This document shows, piece by piece, positions 15,555-24,782 of a stretch of DNA of 46,661 bases. Position 1 is the first letter of the stretch; each line of letters begins with the position of its first letter. The notes beneath the pieces are model-generated. The model was not told the DNA's origin, ran no database searches, and worked only from the letters and a program-made list of their open reading frames with translations. Made by a program: the position numbers and the translations under genes. This stretch comes from Tenacibaculum sp. (GTDB lineage Bacteria > Bacteroidota > Bacteroidia > Flavobacteriales > Flavobacteriaceae): the NCBI GenBank assembly GCA_020631475.1, contig JAHDHE010000007.1:1-46661 (forward strand). The letters run 5' to 3'.

Positions 15555-16682
15555 CTATCCTATAAAATCATTAATAGTTTTTGTAATAAAAGCTAATTGA
15601 TCTTCCTCTAATTCAGTATGCATTGGTAAAGAAATTACTTCATCAATTAATTGATTTGTAATTGTAAAATCATCTTCATTATAACGTTTGTCTTTATATG
15701 CTTTTTGAGCGTGTAACGGAACAGGATAATAAATCGCATTCGGAATATTATTATCTAATAAATGCTGATGTAATTCATCTCGTTTTCCATTGGTAATTCT
15801 TAAAGTGTATTGATGAAAAACATGTGTGGTAAAAGTGCTAATCGCAGGCGTAATAATATTAGAATTGGTTGAAAAAGCTTCCGTATAATACAAAGCAGCT
15901 TTTCTACGAGCATCGCAATAAGAATCTAATAAAGGTAATTTTATCTGTAAAACAGCAGCTTGTAAACTATCTAAACGAGAATTTACTCCAACAACATCGT
16001 GGTAATAACGTTTGTACATTCCGTGATTTACAATTCCCCTTATTGTATGTGCTAAATCATCATCATTCGTAAAAATTGCGCCACCATCTCCATAACAACC
16101 TAAGTTTTTAGAAGGAAAGAAAGAAGTAGTTCCTACATTCCCAATCGTTCCAGATTTCTTTTTTGTTCCGTCAGAGAATGTATAATCTGCTCCAATAGCT
16201 TGTGCGTTATCTTCAATTACAAATAAATTATGCTCTTTGGCAACTTCCATTACAGCTTCCATATTGGCACATTGACCAAATAAATGAACAGGAACAATAG
16301 CTTTCGTTTTTGGCGTAATTGCCTTTTTTAAAGCTTCAATATCAATGTTAAATGTATCAGGTTCAACATCAACTAAAACAGGTGTTAATTTTAATAATGC
16401 AATAACTTCTACAGTAGCAGCAAAAGTAAAATCGGCAGTAATAACTTCATCACCTTGCTCTAAACCTAATCCCATCATTGCAATTTGTAAAGCATCTGTT
16501 CCGTTAGCACAAGGAATTACGTGTTTTACTCCTAAGTATTTTTCTAAATCGCTTCCGAATCCTTTAACTTCTGGACCTCCGATATAATAAGCAGTGTCTA
16601 AAACACTTTCGAAAGCTTTATTTACTTGAGGTTTAATTTTTGCATACTGACCTTGTAGGTCAACCATTTGAATTTTTTTCAT
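15555..16682 (-). CDS. DegT/DnrJ/EryC1/StrS sugar aminotransferase
   Basis: 375 aa from the ATG at 16682. An in-frame ATG at 16721 is rejected because a promoter element lies between and the family starts MKKIQMVDLQGQY. It is a PLP enzyme that aminates a keto-sugar nucleotide, similar to WbpE/WlbC-type enzymes making 3-amino sugars for surface polysaccharide. It shows PCANGTDAL, VEDNAQAIGA, and SFFPSKNLGCYGDGG with the PLP-binding Lys, then HQYTLR near the C-terminus. No other polysaccharide genes are nearby, so the exact sugar is unknown. Confidence 0.93.
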   Translation of the reverse strand: MKKIQMVDLQGQYAKIKPQVNKAFESVLDTAYYIGGPEVKGFGSDLEKYLGVKHVIPCANGTDALQIAMMGLGLEQGDEVITADFTFAATVEVIALLKLTPVLVDVEPDTFNIDIEALKKAITPKTKAIVPVHLFGQCANMEAVMEVAKEHNLFVIEDNAQAIGADYTFSDGTKKKSGTIGNVGTTSFFPSKNLGCYGDGGAIFTNDDDLAHTIRGIVNHGMYKRYYHDVVGVNSRLDSLQAAVLQIKLPLLDSYCDARRKAALYYTEAFSTNSNIITPAISTFTTHVFHQYTLRITNGKRDELHQHLLDNNIPNAIYYPVPLHAQKAYKDKRYNEDDFTITNQLIDEVISLPMHTELEEDQLAFITKTINDFIG

Positions 16683-16706
16683 CTGATAAACGAATTTTAA
16701 GAATAA

Positions 16707-16714
16707 CAAAAATA
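16707..16714 (-). promoter_or_regulatory. -7 promoter element of the aminotransferase gene
   Basis: Plus strand CAAAAATA, which reads TATTTTTG on the minus strand, 24 nt upstream of the ATG at 16682. It supports that start. Confidence 0.5.
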
Positions 16715-16818
16715 CAAACAATCTCCGATTGATTTTGAAGAATTAACGAATTTAAATTTTTACAAATTGTAGTTCTTAAAAAAATGCTATTCAAAAAATC
16801 CGAAGAAAAAAAATCTGT

Positions 16819-16826
16819 TATCTTTG
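16819..16826 (+). promoter_or_regulatory. -7 promoter element TATCTTTG of the amidase gene
   Basis: TAnnTTTG match 17 nt before the ATG at 16844 and within the longer open frame starting at 16784, favouring the downstream start. Confidence 0.5.
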
Positions 16827-16843
16827 GTGAAAATCAATCCCAA

Positions 16844-19225
16844 ATGAAACTATTTAAAAAGATTTTCAAAATACTTTTACTCGTAGTAATATTTTTATTT
16901 CTAGGTGTTTGGCTATTTACAAAAACATTATACCCTACCTATAACGGAGAGCTAGAATTAACAAATATTTCTAATAAAGTTACCGTGCATTACGACGAAG
17001 TTGGTATACCACATATTAATGCGCAAAACCAAAAAGATGCATATACAGCTTTGGGGTATGTGCATGCACAAGATAGATTGTGGCAAATGGAGTTGATTCG
17101 TAGAATTGCAGCAGGAAGATTGGCTGAGGTTTTCGGAAAAGACTTAGTACGTACAGATAAGTTTTTCTCCGGATTAGGAATAGAAGAAGCCGCTGCTAAA
17201 ACCATTAAAAAATTAGATAAGAATTCCGAAGCTTATAAGATGACAGAAGCTTATTTGAACGGAATTAACCAATTTATTGATGAAGGTGCTAAGCCATTAG
17301 AGTTTTATTTAGTTGGACTTGATAAAGAAAAGTATACAATTAATGATGTTTATAATGTTTTTGGTTATATGGCATTTAGCTTTGCAGTTGCACATAAAAC
17401 GGATCCGATGTTAACAGAAATAAAAGAGAAGTTAGGTGATGTATATTTTAACGAGTTAAACGATGCAAGCGTTGAAAACTTAACCTTGATTAAGAATCAA
17501 AAAAATCCAGAAATAAAAGCAGGTTTTGCTAAAGCAATGAATAGTTTGTTAGAAAAATTACCGATTTCTCCGTTTATAGGAAGTAATTCTTGGGTATTAG
17601 GACCAGAAAAAACTAAAAACGGAAAAGTAATTTTTGCCAACGATCCACATATCGGATTTTCACAACCTTCAGTTTGGTATCAATCACATATAAAAACTCC
17701 AGATTATGAAATGTACGGATTCAATTTAGCGCTAACTCCGTTTTCTTTGTTAGGACACAATCGTGATTATGCGTACGGATTAACCATGTTTGAAAATGAT
17801 GATGTTGATTTTTATTATGAAGAAAACAATCCAAATAATTCTTTAGAATATAAAACTCTACAAGGTTATCAGAAATATAAATTAATTGATAAAACCATAA
17901 AAATTAAAGGCGAAGTTGATACTACTTACCAAGTAAAAGTTAGTAAACACGGACCTATAATGAACGGTTTAATCGATTTTATTGATGATGAACGCCCGAT
18001 AGCGATGCAGTGGATTTACACAAAGTTAGAAAATCAATTATTAGATCTTAGTTACGAAATGTCTCATGCTAAATCGTTATCAGAATTTAAAAAAGCTGCG
18101 AGTAAATTACACGCACCTGGATTAAATATTATGTATGGTGATGCAAAAGATAATATTGCTTGGTTTGCGTCAGGAAAACTATATAAATACCGAGATAGTT
18201 TAAATACAAAGGTGATTTTAGATGGCGCTTCTGGGAAAGATGAAATTGTAGAGTGGATTGATTTTGATGAGAATCCGCAAGCGATAAATCCAGATTGGAA
18301 TTATGTGTATTCTGCTAATAATCAACCAGATTCTATTGCGGGAGTTTTGTATCCGGGATATTATTTACCTGAGGATAGAGCAAAAAGAATTGAGTACTTA
18401 TTAGAAGATAAAAACGATTGGACACAATTTGATGTTTCAGAAATGATTAATGATGTAACATCGCCAGTTGCACCAGAAATTATAATGAAAATAACAAAAG
18501 ATATTGATGTTACTCAATTAACAGCAAGCGAGAAAAAAGCATTTTATATTTTAAAAAACTGGGATGGTCATTACGGAAAAAAGAAAGTAGCTCCGGTTGT
18601 TTATACACGTTTGTGGTACGAGTTTGTAAAAAATACTTTTAAAGATGAAATGGGTGATGCTTTTAAGCAATTTGTAAATACACCTTTCGAAGAAAAAGTA
18701 GTGGCAGCTCAAGTAAGAAAAGATTCTTCGGTTTGGTGGGATGATATTTCAACAAAAGAAAAGGAAACTAAACAAGATATTGTAAATAAATCATTCCAAA
18801 AAACAATAGCCTTTTTACAAAAGCAATTGGGTGAAAATGTAGATGGTTGGTATTGGAAAAGAGTAGCAACGGTAGAATATGAGCATGCTATAGGAAAAGC
18901 AGGAGGATTATTACGAAAGTTTTTTAACGTTGGTCCTTTTGAAACCAATGGAGGAGATCAGGTGATTAATAATCAGATTTATAAGATTGATAGTACTGGT
19001 TATTACAAAATTCACGCAGGACCATCGACTCGTAGAGTTATAGATTTTTCGGATATAGAAAATAGTATTGCTATTTTACCAACAGGACAATCGGGTAATG
19101 TGTTTAGCAATCACTATAAAGATCAAGCAGAGAAATATGTAAATGGTGAGTTTGTTAAGATGAGTCTGAATCAATCAGGCATAGAAAAGAGTGAAAACAA
19201 GTTGGTGTTTTTGCCTAAGAAATAG
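16844..19225 (+). CDS. Penicillin amidase family (Ntn) hydrolase
   Basis: 793 aa from the ATG at 16844. An N-terminal signal anchor (about 8-26) exports it to the periplasm. The precursor is expected to self-cleave before the N-terminal nucleophile S247 in FIGSNSWVLGP. The alpha part has GIPHINAQNQKDAYTALGYV and QMELIRR, and the beta part has ANDPHIG and SGNVFSNHYKDQ near the end. The family hydrolyses amide bonds of penicillins, acyl-homoserine lactones or related acylated compounds, so the natural substrate could be quorum signals or peptides. It is monocistronic. Confidence 0.92.
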   Translation: MKLFKKIFKILLLVVIFLFLGVWLFTKTLYPTYNGELELTNISNKVTVHYDEVGIPHINAQNQKDAYTALGYVHAQDRLWQMELIRRIAAGRLAEVFGKDLVRTDKFFSGLGIEEAAAKTIKKLDKNSEAYKMTEAYLNGINQFIDEGAKPLEFYLVGLDKEKYTINDVYNVFGYMAFSFAVAHKTDPMLTEIKEKLGDVYFNELNDASVENLTLIKNQKNPEIKAGFAKAMNSLLEKLPISPFIGSNSWVLGPEKTKNGKVIFANDPHIGFSQPSVWYQSHIKTPDYEMYGFNLALTPFSLLGHNRDYAYGLTMFENDDVDFYYEENNPNNSLEYKTLQGYQKYKLIDKTIKIKGEVDTTYQVKVSKHGPIMNGLIDFIDDERPIAMQWIYTKLENQLLDLSYEMSHAKSLSEFKKAASKLHAPGLNIMYGDAKDNIAWFASGKLYKYRDSLNTKVILDGASGKDEIVEWIDFDENPQAINPDWNYVYSANNQPDSIAGVLYPGYYLPEDRAKRIEYLLEDKNDWTQFDVSEMINDVTSPVAPEIIMKITKDIDVTQLTASEKKAFYILKNWDGHYGKKKVAPVVYTRLWYEFVKNTFKDEMGDAFKQFVNTPFEEKVVAAQVRKDSSVWWDDISTKEKETKQDIVNKSFQKTIAFLQKQLGENVDGWYWKRVATVEYEHAIGKAGGLLRKFFNVGPFETNGGDQVINNQIYKIDSTGYYKIHAGPSTRRVIDFSDIENSIAILPTGQSGNVFSNHYKDQAEKYVNGEFVKMSLNQSGIEKSENKLVFLPKK

Positions 19226-19233
19226 TTTAACAT

Positions 19234-19266
19234 ATCGTGAAGTTAAATTTATTTTAACTTCACGAT
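19234..19266. terminator. Hairpin between convergent genes
   Basis: Perfect 14-bp stem ATCGTGAAGTTAAA (19234-19247) with TTTAACTTCACGAT (19253-19266), loop TTTAT. There is no long T tract, but its position between convergent stop codons suits a shared terminator. Confidence 0.6.
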
Positions 19267-19285
19267 TATAAAACAAAATAGATAT

Positions 19286-20029
19286 TTAAACCTCTCTATA
19301 AACCTCTTCAAAAGGAATTCTAAAACGCTCACCATAAACGCCTTCTGGTTTTCTAATTCCACAAGAAACAATCATGTTTATTTCTGCACTTCTTGGAATG
19401 TTTAATAATCGTTTTACGCGCCAAGTATCTGAGCCTTCCATAGGGCAAGTGTCATAGCCTTCAGCAGCCATTGATAGCATAAATGTTTGAGCTGCTAAAC
19501 CTGTAGTTTTTTGAGCTACAACACGCATATCGCTATTTCTAACTTCACGATACATTGGTTTAAAAAGACCAACAATTAAAACCATTAAATATTTAAAAAA
19601 GCCTAAAATCCCGAAGAAATCTGTGTAGGCAAACGGAATAATTTTTTCGTAATAATTGCGTGCTACTTTTTCTCTGCTTCGTTGTTTAGATTTAGGATTG
19701 TTTTTGCCAAAAACTTTATCCATAAAACCTAAATTAGCTTTAGCGCGTTTTCGCCATAAATCTTTTCTAGTAACAAAAACCACTAATTGCTGCGCTGTTT
19801 TTGCTGCATTTTGATTGAAACACATCGGTGCAATTTTAGCAATTGTTTCTTTAGAAGTGATGTGATAAAATTCCCACAATTGCATATTGCTACTTGTTGG
19901 GGCTAAACTTGCTAACTCTAAACATTTTTTTACAATGTTCGAATCGATAGGTTTGTTTTCATCATAAACCCTTACAGACCTTCTATAATTAATAGCTTCT
20001 GAAACTGTTTTTCCTGGCATTTTATCCAA
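19286..20029 (-). CDS. Nitroreductase family protein
   Basis: 247 aa, FMN-dependent flavoprotein. NYRRSVRVYDENKPI (about 15-29) is the phosphate-binding start of the family, LAPTSSNMQLWEFY (about 42-55) follows, and AAEGYDTCPMEGSD plus IVSCGIRKPEG form the C-terminal FMN contacts. A hydrophobic insert at about 145-165 is unusual for a soluble nitroreductase. It overlaps the aldehyde dehydrogenase by 8 nt, so it is the third gene of the alkB operon. The natural electron acceptor is unknown; it could recycle reductant for the hydroxylase, which is inference. Confidence 0.88.
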   Translation of the reverse strand: MDKMPGKTVSEAINYRRSVRVYDENKPIDSNIVKKCLELASLAPTSSNMQLWEFYHITSKETIAKIAPMCFNQNAAKTAQQLVVFVTRKDLWRKRAKANLGFMDKVFGKNNPKSKQRSREKVARNYYEKIIPFAYTDFFGILGFFKYLMVLIVGLFKPMYREVRNSDMRVVAQKTTGLAAQTFMLSMAAEGYDTCPMEGSDTWRVKRLLNIPRSAEINMIVSCGIRKPEGVYGERFRIPFEEVYREV

Positions 20030-21395
20030 TTTTCATTAAGGTTTTTAGTTGTTTAAGTTTTCCTTTATAAGGTGCGTATCGTGTAGGTATATCTAACCAG
20101 TTGCCTCTAGTAACAACACCTTTTTTATGTGAAAAAGTATCGAATGTTTGTTTTCCGTGATAACCTCCAATTCCACTTTCTCCGACACCACCAAATGGCA
20201 GCCTATGATTTGCAAAATGTACAGTAGTATCATTTATAGTTCCACCACCAAAAGAATAATCAGCAATCATCTTTTTAGCAAATTTATTACGATTTGTAAA
20301 TACATACAATGCTAAAGGTTTATCGTATTTAGCTAAAGCGTTAGCGATATCTTGTTCGTTTTCATATGAGATTAACGGGAAAATTGGTCCGAAAATTTCA
20401 CCTTTCATCACTTCGCTATCTAAACCTGGTTCGTCAATTAGAGTAGGAGCAATATATTTGTCTTTTCTTTCAGTTTGACCTCCAATTAAAAATTGTTCAT
20501 TTTCTAACATTAAAGCTAAACGATCAAAGTTTTTAGTATCTACAATTCTTGGATAATCTTCAGATGCTTGTGGATTTTCACCATAAGCTCTAAAAATTTC
20601 CTCTTTAAAATGAGTAACAAATTTATCTTTTATAGATTTGTGAATCAGTAAATAATCTGGAGCAATACAAGTTTGTCCACCATTAATAAATTTACCCCAA
20701 ACCAAACGTTTTGCAGCTAGTTTTATGTTTGCAGTTTCATCAACAATACAAGGACTTTTTCCTCCTAATTCTAAAGTAACAGGAGTAATATGTTCAGCAG
20801 CAGCTTTGGCAACAATTCTACCTACAGGAACACTTCCGGTAAAGAAAATATAATCCCAGCGTTGTGCTAGTAATTCTTGAGAAACTGGTACGCCACCTTC
20901 TACAACCGAAACATGATTTTTATCAAACACAGCTTCAATAATTTCTTTGGTTATTTTGCTGGTATTTGGAGTTAATTCCGAAGGTTTTAAAACAACTGTG
21001 TTTCCTGCTGCAATTGCTCCTAAAAGAGGTGCAAATGCTAATTGATATGGGTAGTTCCATGGAGCAATAATTAAAACAGTTCCGTAAGGCTCTTTGTAAA
21101 TTTTTGCTGATGATGGAAAGTTTAATAACGATGGTAATACACGTTTAGGTTTACTCCAAGAATGAATGTTTTTTAAGACCATTTTTAGTTCAGCTAAAAC
21201 GATAGAAGTTTCTGTCATTACTGCTTCATATTCCGATTTTTTAAAATCATCATTCAAAGCTTTTACAATATCATTTTCTCTTTTAATAATTTCTTTTTTA
21301 AGGCGTTTTAAAGCTTCTTTTCTGTAGGCGATATCTTTGGTTTGTTGTGTTGCGAAAAAATCTTTTTGCGACTGAACCAATTGTGGAATATTCAT
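20022..21395 (-). CDS. Aldehyde dehydrogenase (class 3-like)
   Basis: 457 aa, the short form lacking the N-terminal extension, like fatty-aldehyde dehydrogenases. Motifs are APWNYP (about 110), FTGSVPVGR (about 180), LELGGKSPCIVDE with the catalytic Glu, GQTCIAPDY with nucleophile Cys, and EIFGPIFPLI. It oxidises aldehydes to acids with NAD(P)+. It lies 4 nt downstream of the alkane monooxygenase gene, so it should oxidise the fatty aldehyde produced from that pathway. An alcohol dehydrogenase for the middle step is not in this window. Confidence 0.94.
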   Translation of the reverse strand: MNIPQLVQSQKDFFATQQTKDIAYRKEALKRLKKEIIKRENDIVKALNDDFKKSEYEAVMTETSIVLAELKMVLKNIHSWSKPKRVLPSLLNFPSSAKIYKEPYGTVLIIAPWNYPYQLAFAPLLGAIAAGNTVVLKPSELTPNTSKITKEIIEAVFDKNHVSVVEGGVPVSQELLAQRWDYIFFTGSVPVGRIVAKAAAEHITPVTLELGGKSPCIVDETANIKLAAKRLVWGKFINGGQTCIAPDYLLIHKSIKDKFVTHFKEEIFRAYGENPQASEDYPRIVDTKNFDRLALMLENEQFLIGGQTERKDKYIAPTLIDEPGLDSEVMKGEIFGPIFPLISYENEQDIANALAKYDKPLALYVFTNRNKFAKKMIADYSFGGGTINDTTVHFANHRLPFGGVGESGIGGYHGKQTFDTFSHKKGVVTRGNWLDIPTRYAPYKGKLKQLKTLMKIG

Positions 21396-21399
21396 AAAA

Positions 21400-22431
21400 T
21401 TAAATTTCTTGTAGTTTTTTATTCATTACCATAAACCAAAAAGGTGGAATTAAAGAGAGTAACATCATGCCTGGGTAACCAGTTGGCATCTGCGGACTTT
21501 CGGGTAATGTTTTTAATAATTGATAATGTTTTGATCCGTTATAATGATGATCGGAATGGCGTGATAAATTAAACAACATTGCTTGTCCAACAACATGATC
21601 AGAATTCCAAGAGTGTGTTCTTTTTACACGTTCATATCTTCCGTGTTCGTTTTGTTTACGTAATAGTCCGTAATGTTCTATATAGTTTACAGTTTCTAGT
21701 TGTAAAATACCAAAAATTGCCGCTCCTAAAAAGGCGAGTGTAACAAAGCTTCCGAAGAAATAATATATTCCACCGATTAAAAGTAGATTGCAAAGTGTGT
21801 AAATAAGCATTCTATTTTGAAGATGAAGCCAACTTCTATTAGTGTTTTTTAATCGGTTATTTTCTGCTTCCCAAGCTTGGTAATAACTTGTAATGTGAGA
21901 TCGAAACCAAAACAAGTATAAAATTTCATTTTTTCTGGCTGTTGCAGCATCTTTAGGAGTTGCAACGTTTAGATGATGACCTGCATTATGATAAGGCAAA
22001 AAGTGAGTATTTAAAGAAGTAAGTAATAAAATTTCACCTAAAAATTCATCAAATCTATTATTTCTGTGACCTAATTCGTGTCCGACATTTATACCTATTG
22101 CACCACACATTAACCCCATTGCTGTTATTCTTCCAAAAACATCAATATTAGTTAAATCTGTTTCTTGAATAATAAAAAAGAACCATCCTAAAAAGAATAC
22201 TTGTAAAGGCACTGTTGCATATAAAATACCTGTATATAACTTGTTTTTTTTTTCTTTTTTCTCTTCTTCTTTAGTGAAATTTTCTTTGTTTGGACTAAAA
22301 AATAATTCTAACAATGGAACCAGTCCAAAGAAGGTAATCATCGGCAAAAAAGTAACCCAACCTTTGTTTGTAAAAGCAAAGTAAACCGTTAAAGGTAGTA
22401 TTGAAATTGATAAATATTTAAGGGCTTTCAT
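21400..22431 (-). CDS. alkB: Alkane 1-monooxygenase (AlkB-type membrane hydroxylase)
   Basis: 343 aa from the ATG at 22431; the frame extends to 22476 but would overlap the next gene. It is an integral membrane non-haem di-iron enzyme with several helices. All His clusters are present: HELGH (118-122), HNAGHH (148-153), NYIEHYG and RHSDHH near the C-terminus. It hydroxylates terminal carbons of alkanes or fatty-acid chains using rubredoxin; no rubredoxin gene is adjacent. It is followed at 4 nt by aldehyde dehydrogenase, forming an oxidation pathway. The substrate range is not readable. Confidence 0.93.
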   Translation of the reverse strand: MKALKYLSISILPLTVYFAFTNKGWVTFLPMITFFGLVPLLELFFSPNKENFTKEEEKKEKKNKLYTGILYATVPLQVFFLGWFFFIIQETDLTNIDVFGRITAMGLMCGAIGINVGHELGHRNNRFDEFLGEILLLTSLNTHFLPYHNAGHHLNVATPKDAATARKNEILYLFWFRSHITSYYQAWEAENNRLKNTNRSWLHLQNRMLIYTLCNLLLIGGIYYFFGSFVTLAFLGAAIFGILQLETVNYIEHYGLLRKQNEHGRYERVKRTHSWNSDHVVGQAMLFNLSRHSDHHYNGSKHYQLLKTLPESPQMPTGYPGMMLLSLIPPFWFMVMNKKLQEI

Positions 22432-22457
22432 CTTAGAAATTTCCCTAAAGATACAAA

Positions 22458-23144
22458 TTACAAACAAGCATCCCAAATAGGGTCAGATGGAGTAGGAGCT
22501 GTTACTTTTATTAATTCTTTACTTACAGGATGAATGAATTCAATTTTGCGAGCATGTAAATGAATACTTCCGTCTTTATTACTGCGTTTTGCTCCGTATT
22601 TTAAGTCGCCTTTTATAGTAGAGCCAATATTTGAAAGTTGCACTCTAATTTGATGATGACGACCCGTTTCTAAATCGATTTCTAGTAAAGAGTAATTGTC
22701 TAATTTCTTTTTTGTTTGATAATGAAGAATCGCTTTTTTACCTCCATCAATTTCTTTAGAATAAGCAGTAGATTTATTGTTTTTAGGATTCTTTTTTAAG
22801 AAATTTATTAAAGTGTCTGAGCTTTTTTTAGGAAGATTTTTTACAACAGCCCAATAGGTTTTTTTTATAGTTTTTTCTCGAAGCATTTTATTTAAACGTT
22901 CTAATGCTTTTGAGGTTCTAGCGTAGATAACAACACCAGATGTTGGACGATCTAAACGATGAACAGTTCCTAAAAAAACTGCACCAGGTTTGTTGTATTT
23001 GTCTTTAATATATTCTTTTACAACATCAGAAAGAGGTTTGTCGCCAGTTTTATCTCCTTGAACAATATCACCTGCACGTTTGTTAACAATAATTAAATGA
23101 TTGTCTTCGTGTATAACTTGTAAGTTTTCTTTGGTAGAATACAT
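22458..23144 (-). CDS. RluA-family RNA pseudouridine synthase
   Basis: 228 aa. It has the catalytic motif HRLDRPTSGV (about 62-71, Asp as nucleophile) plus VIHEDNHLIIVNKRAG at the N-terminus and ETGRHHQIRVQL (about 155-166). It lacks an S4 domain, so it is a short RluA/TruC-like form modifying rRNA or tRNA uridines; the exact target is unknown. It ends 27 nt before alkB on the same strand. Confidence 0.92.
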   Translation of the reverse strand: MYSTKENLQVIHEDNHLIIVNKRAGDIVQGDKTGDKPLSDVVKEYIKDKYNKPGAVFLGTVHRLDRPTSGVVIYARTSKALERLNKMLREKTIKKTYWAVVKNLPKKSSDTLINFLKKNPKNNKSTAYSKEIDGGKKAILHYQTKKKLDNYSLLEIDLETGRHHQIRVQLSNIGSTIKGDLKYGAKRSNKDGSIHLHARKIEFIHPVSKELIKVTAPTPSDPIWDACL

Positions 23145-23176
23145 TTTAAAATGTCAATTCGAATAGTATCGAAATG

Positions 23177-23788
23177 TTATTTAAAGTTATCGGCTACATC
23201 TTCGTTTACTTGATCAATGAATTTTAAAAATTCATCACGTCCAAATCCTGTTGAAGATGAAGTAACAAAACTAATTGGTAGCTCTTCCCAGAAATTTAAT
23301 AATTTCTTTTTATAAGAGGTAATTTGTTTGTTTAATTTAGAGCTTCCTAATTTATCTGCTTTTGTAAAAACAATACAGAATGGAATTTGATTTTCGCCTA
23401 AGAATTTCATGAACTCTAAATCAATTTTTTGTGGATCATGGCGAGAGTCAATCAAAACAAAGGTGCAAACCAATTGTTCGCGTTCCTTGAAGTAATTTTC
23501 AATAAAAAACTGAAATATTTGTCGCTTCTTTTTAGAAACTTGCGCGTAACCATACCCTGGTAAATCTACTAAAAACCACTCATCATTTATTTTAAAATGA
23601 TTAATAAGTTGCGTTTTTCCTGGTTTCCCAGAAATCTTAGCTAAATCTTTACGCTCCATTAACATATTTATTAACGAAGATTTTCCAACATTAGAGCGTC
23701 CTATAAAAGCATACTCTGGCATTCTGTCTTTAGGAGCCTTAGTAACATTGCTGTTACTCATTACAAATTCAGCAGATTTTATTTTCAT
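23177..23788 (-). CDS. engB: Ribosome biogenesis GTPase EngB/YihA (YsxC)
   Basis: 203 aa, standard length. G motifs are GRSNVGKSSL (G1, about 30-39), GKPGKTQLIN (switch), DLPGYGYA (G3), FTKADKL (G4) and SFVTSSSTGFG (G5). It acts late in 50S subunit assembly. It lies between the alpha/beta hydrolase and the pseudouridine synthase genes on the same strand with short gaps, forming a small operon. Confidence 0.96.
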   Translation of the reverse strand: MKIKSAEFVMSNSNVTKAPKDRMPEYAFIGRSNVGKSSLINMLMERKDLAKISGKPGKTQLINHFKINDEWFLVDLPGYGYAQVSKKKRQIFQFFIENYFKEREQLVCTFVLIDSRHDPQKIDLEFMKFLGENQIPFCIVFTKADKLGSSKLNKQITSYKKKLLNFWEELPISFVTSSSTGFGRDEFLKFIDQVNEDVADNFK

Positions 23789-23813
23789 AAATATAAGTTA
23801 AGCTGTGTTGCTA

Positions 23814-24578
23814 TTATATATTTCTTTTAGAAAGCCAACCTTCTAAAATTGTATTAAATTCTTCAGGGGTTTCCATCATTGCAGCATGCCCACATTTATC
23901 AATCCAAAATAAATCAGAGTCTGGTAATAATTTATGGAAATCATGAGCTACTTCAGGTGGAGTAACACCGTCTTGCTTTCCCCAAATTAAACACGTAGGT
24001 TGTGACATATTTGGTAGGTCTTTAGCCATATTATGTCTAATGGCACTTTTTGCGATAGATAAAGTTTTTAGAGCTTTAACTCTGTCATTTACAATTCCAT
24101 AAATATCATCTACTAACTCTTTGGTAGCTATTTTTGGATCGTAAAAAACTTCTTGAGCTTTTGTTTCAATATACTCGTAGTTTCCTCTCTTAGGGTAGCT
24201 ATCTCCCATAGATTTTTCATACAAACCAGAACTTCCTGTTAAAACTAATGCACCAACATCTTTAGGGTAGTGTTTCGTGTAGTATAAAGCGATATGACCA
24301 CCTAAAGAATTTCCTAATAAAACAGCATCTTTTAACTCTTTGTGCTCAATAAAATCATGTAAGTAACTTGCTAAGTTTTTTACATTGGTTTTTATTAATG
24401 GTAAGGTGTATAGAGGTAGTTCAGGAATTAAAACCTTATAGCCTTTTTTCGAAAAATATTTAAAAGTTTCATCAAAATTACTAAGAGCTCCCATTAAACC
24501 GTGTAATACGATTAACGCTCTTCCTTCCCCTGCTTCTGCATATGTAAATTTGCCTTCTTTTTTTAAAAATTCAGTCAT
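23814..24578 (-). CDS. Alpha/beta hydrolase
   Basis: 254 aa, a complete alpha/beta hydrolase fold. HGLMGALSNF (oxyanion region, about 26-35) and the nucleophile elbow GNSLGG (about 94-99, Ser) are visible, with acid D in WGKQDGVTPPEVA and His in DKCGHAAMMETPEEF. Without a cleaved signal it is cytoplasmic. The substrate is unknown; similarity is to MhpC/BioH-like esterases. A promoter element lies 26 nt upstream, making this the first gene of the hydrolase-engB-RluA run. Confidence 0.9.
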   Translation of the reverse strand: MTEFLKKEGKFTYAEAGEGRALIVLHGLMGALSNFDETFKYFSKKGYKVLIPELPLYTLPLIKTNVKNLASYLHDFIEHKELKDAVLLGNSLGGHIALYYTKHYPKDVGALVLTGSSGLYEKSMGDSYPKRGNYEYIETKAQEVFYDPKIATKELVDDIYGIVNDRVKALKTLSIAKSAIRHNMAKDLPNMSQPTCLIWGKQDGVTPPEVAHDFHKLLPDSDLFWIDKCGHAAMMETPEEFNTILEGWLSKRNI

Positions 24579-24603
24579 TTATATATATGGTTTGACTTAA
24601 CGA

Positions 24604-24611
24604 CAAATGTA
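24604..24611 (-). promoter_or_regulatory. -7 promoter element of the alpha/beta hydrolase gene
   Basis: Plus strand CAAATGTA reads TACATTTG on the minus strand, 25 nt upstream of the ATG at 24578. Confidence 0.5.
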
Positions 24612-24713
24612 GTTCTTTTTTGTTAAATTTTCATTTTTATTATTTCGAAGCTAAAGTGATAGTTAAATGTTCTTAGGGTCAGTTTTTTAACGGTAAAATC
24701 AAAATTTATCAAC

Positions 24714-24740
24714 AAAGTGGTAAAAAGTGGTAAAAAGTGG
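24714..24740 (+). promoter_or_regulatory. MraZ box: three AAAGTGG repeats
   Basis: AAAGTGG at 24714-24720, 24724-24730 and 24734-24740, exactly 10 bp apart, on one face of the helix. They end 11 nt before the -7 element of mraZ. MraZ proteins bind direct repeats containing GTGG/TGGG upstream of their own operon, so autoregulation of the dcw cluster is likely. Confidence 0.8.
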
Positions 24741-24751
24741 TAAATATTTTC

Positions 24752-24759
24752 TATTTTTG
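24752..24759 (+). promoter_or_regulatory. -7 promoter element TATTTTTG of the dcw cluster
   Basis: TAnnTTTG match 23 nt before the mraZ GTG. The MraZ boxes cover where the -33 region would be. Confidence 0.6.
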
Positions 24760-24782
24760 ATGCATAACTATAGTTTCTTTAC

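Noticed and set aside
24714-24746. Tandem repeat of AAAGTGGTAA as a possible short CRISPR-like array
   Set aside because: Units are only 10 bp with no spacers, located exactly before mraZ; MraZ boxes explain it.
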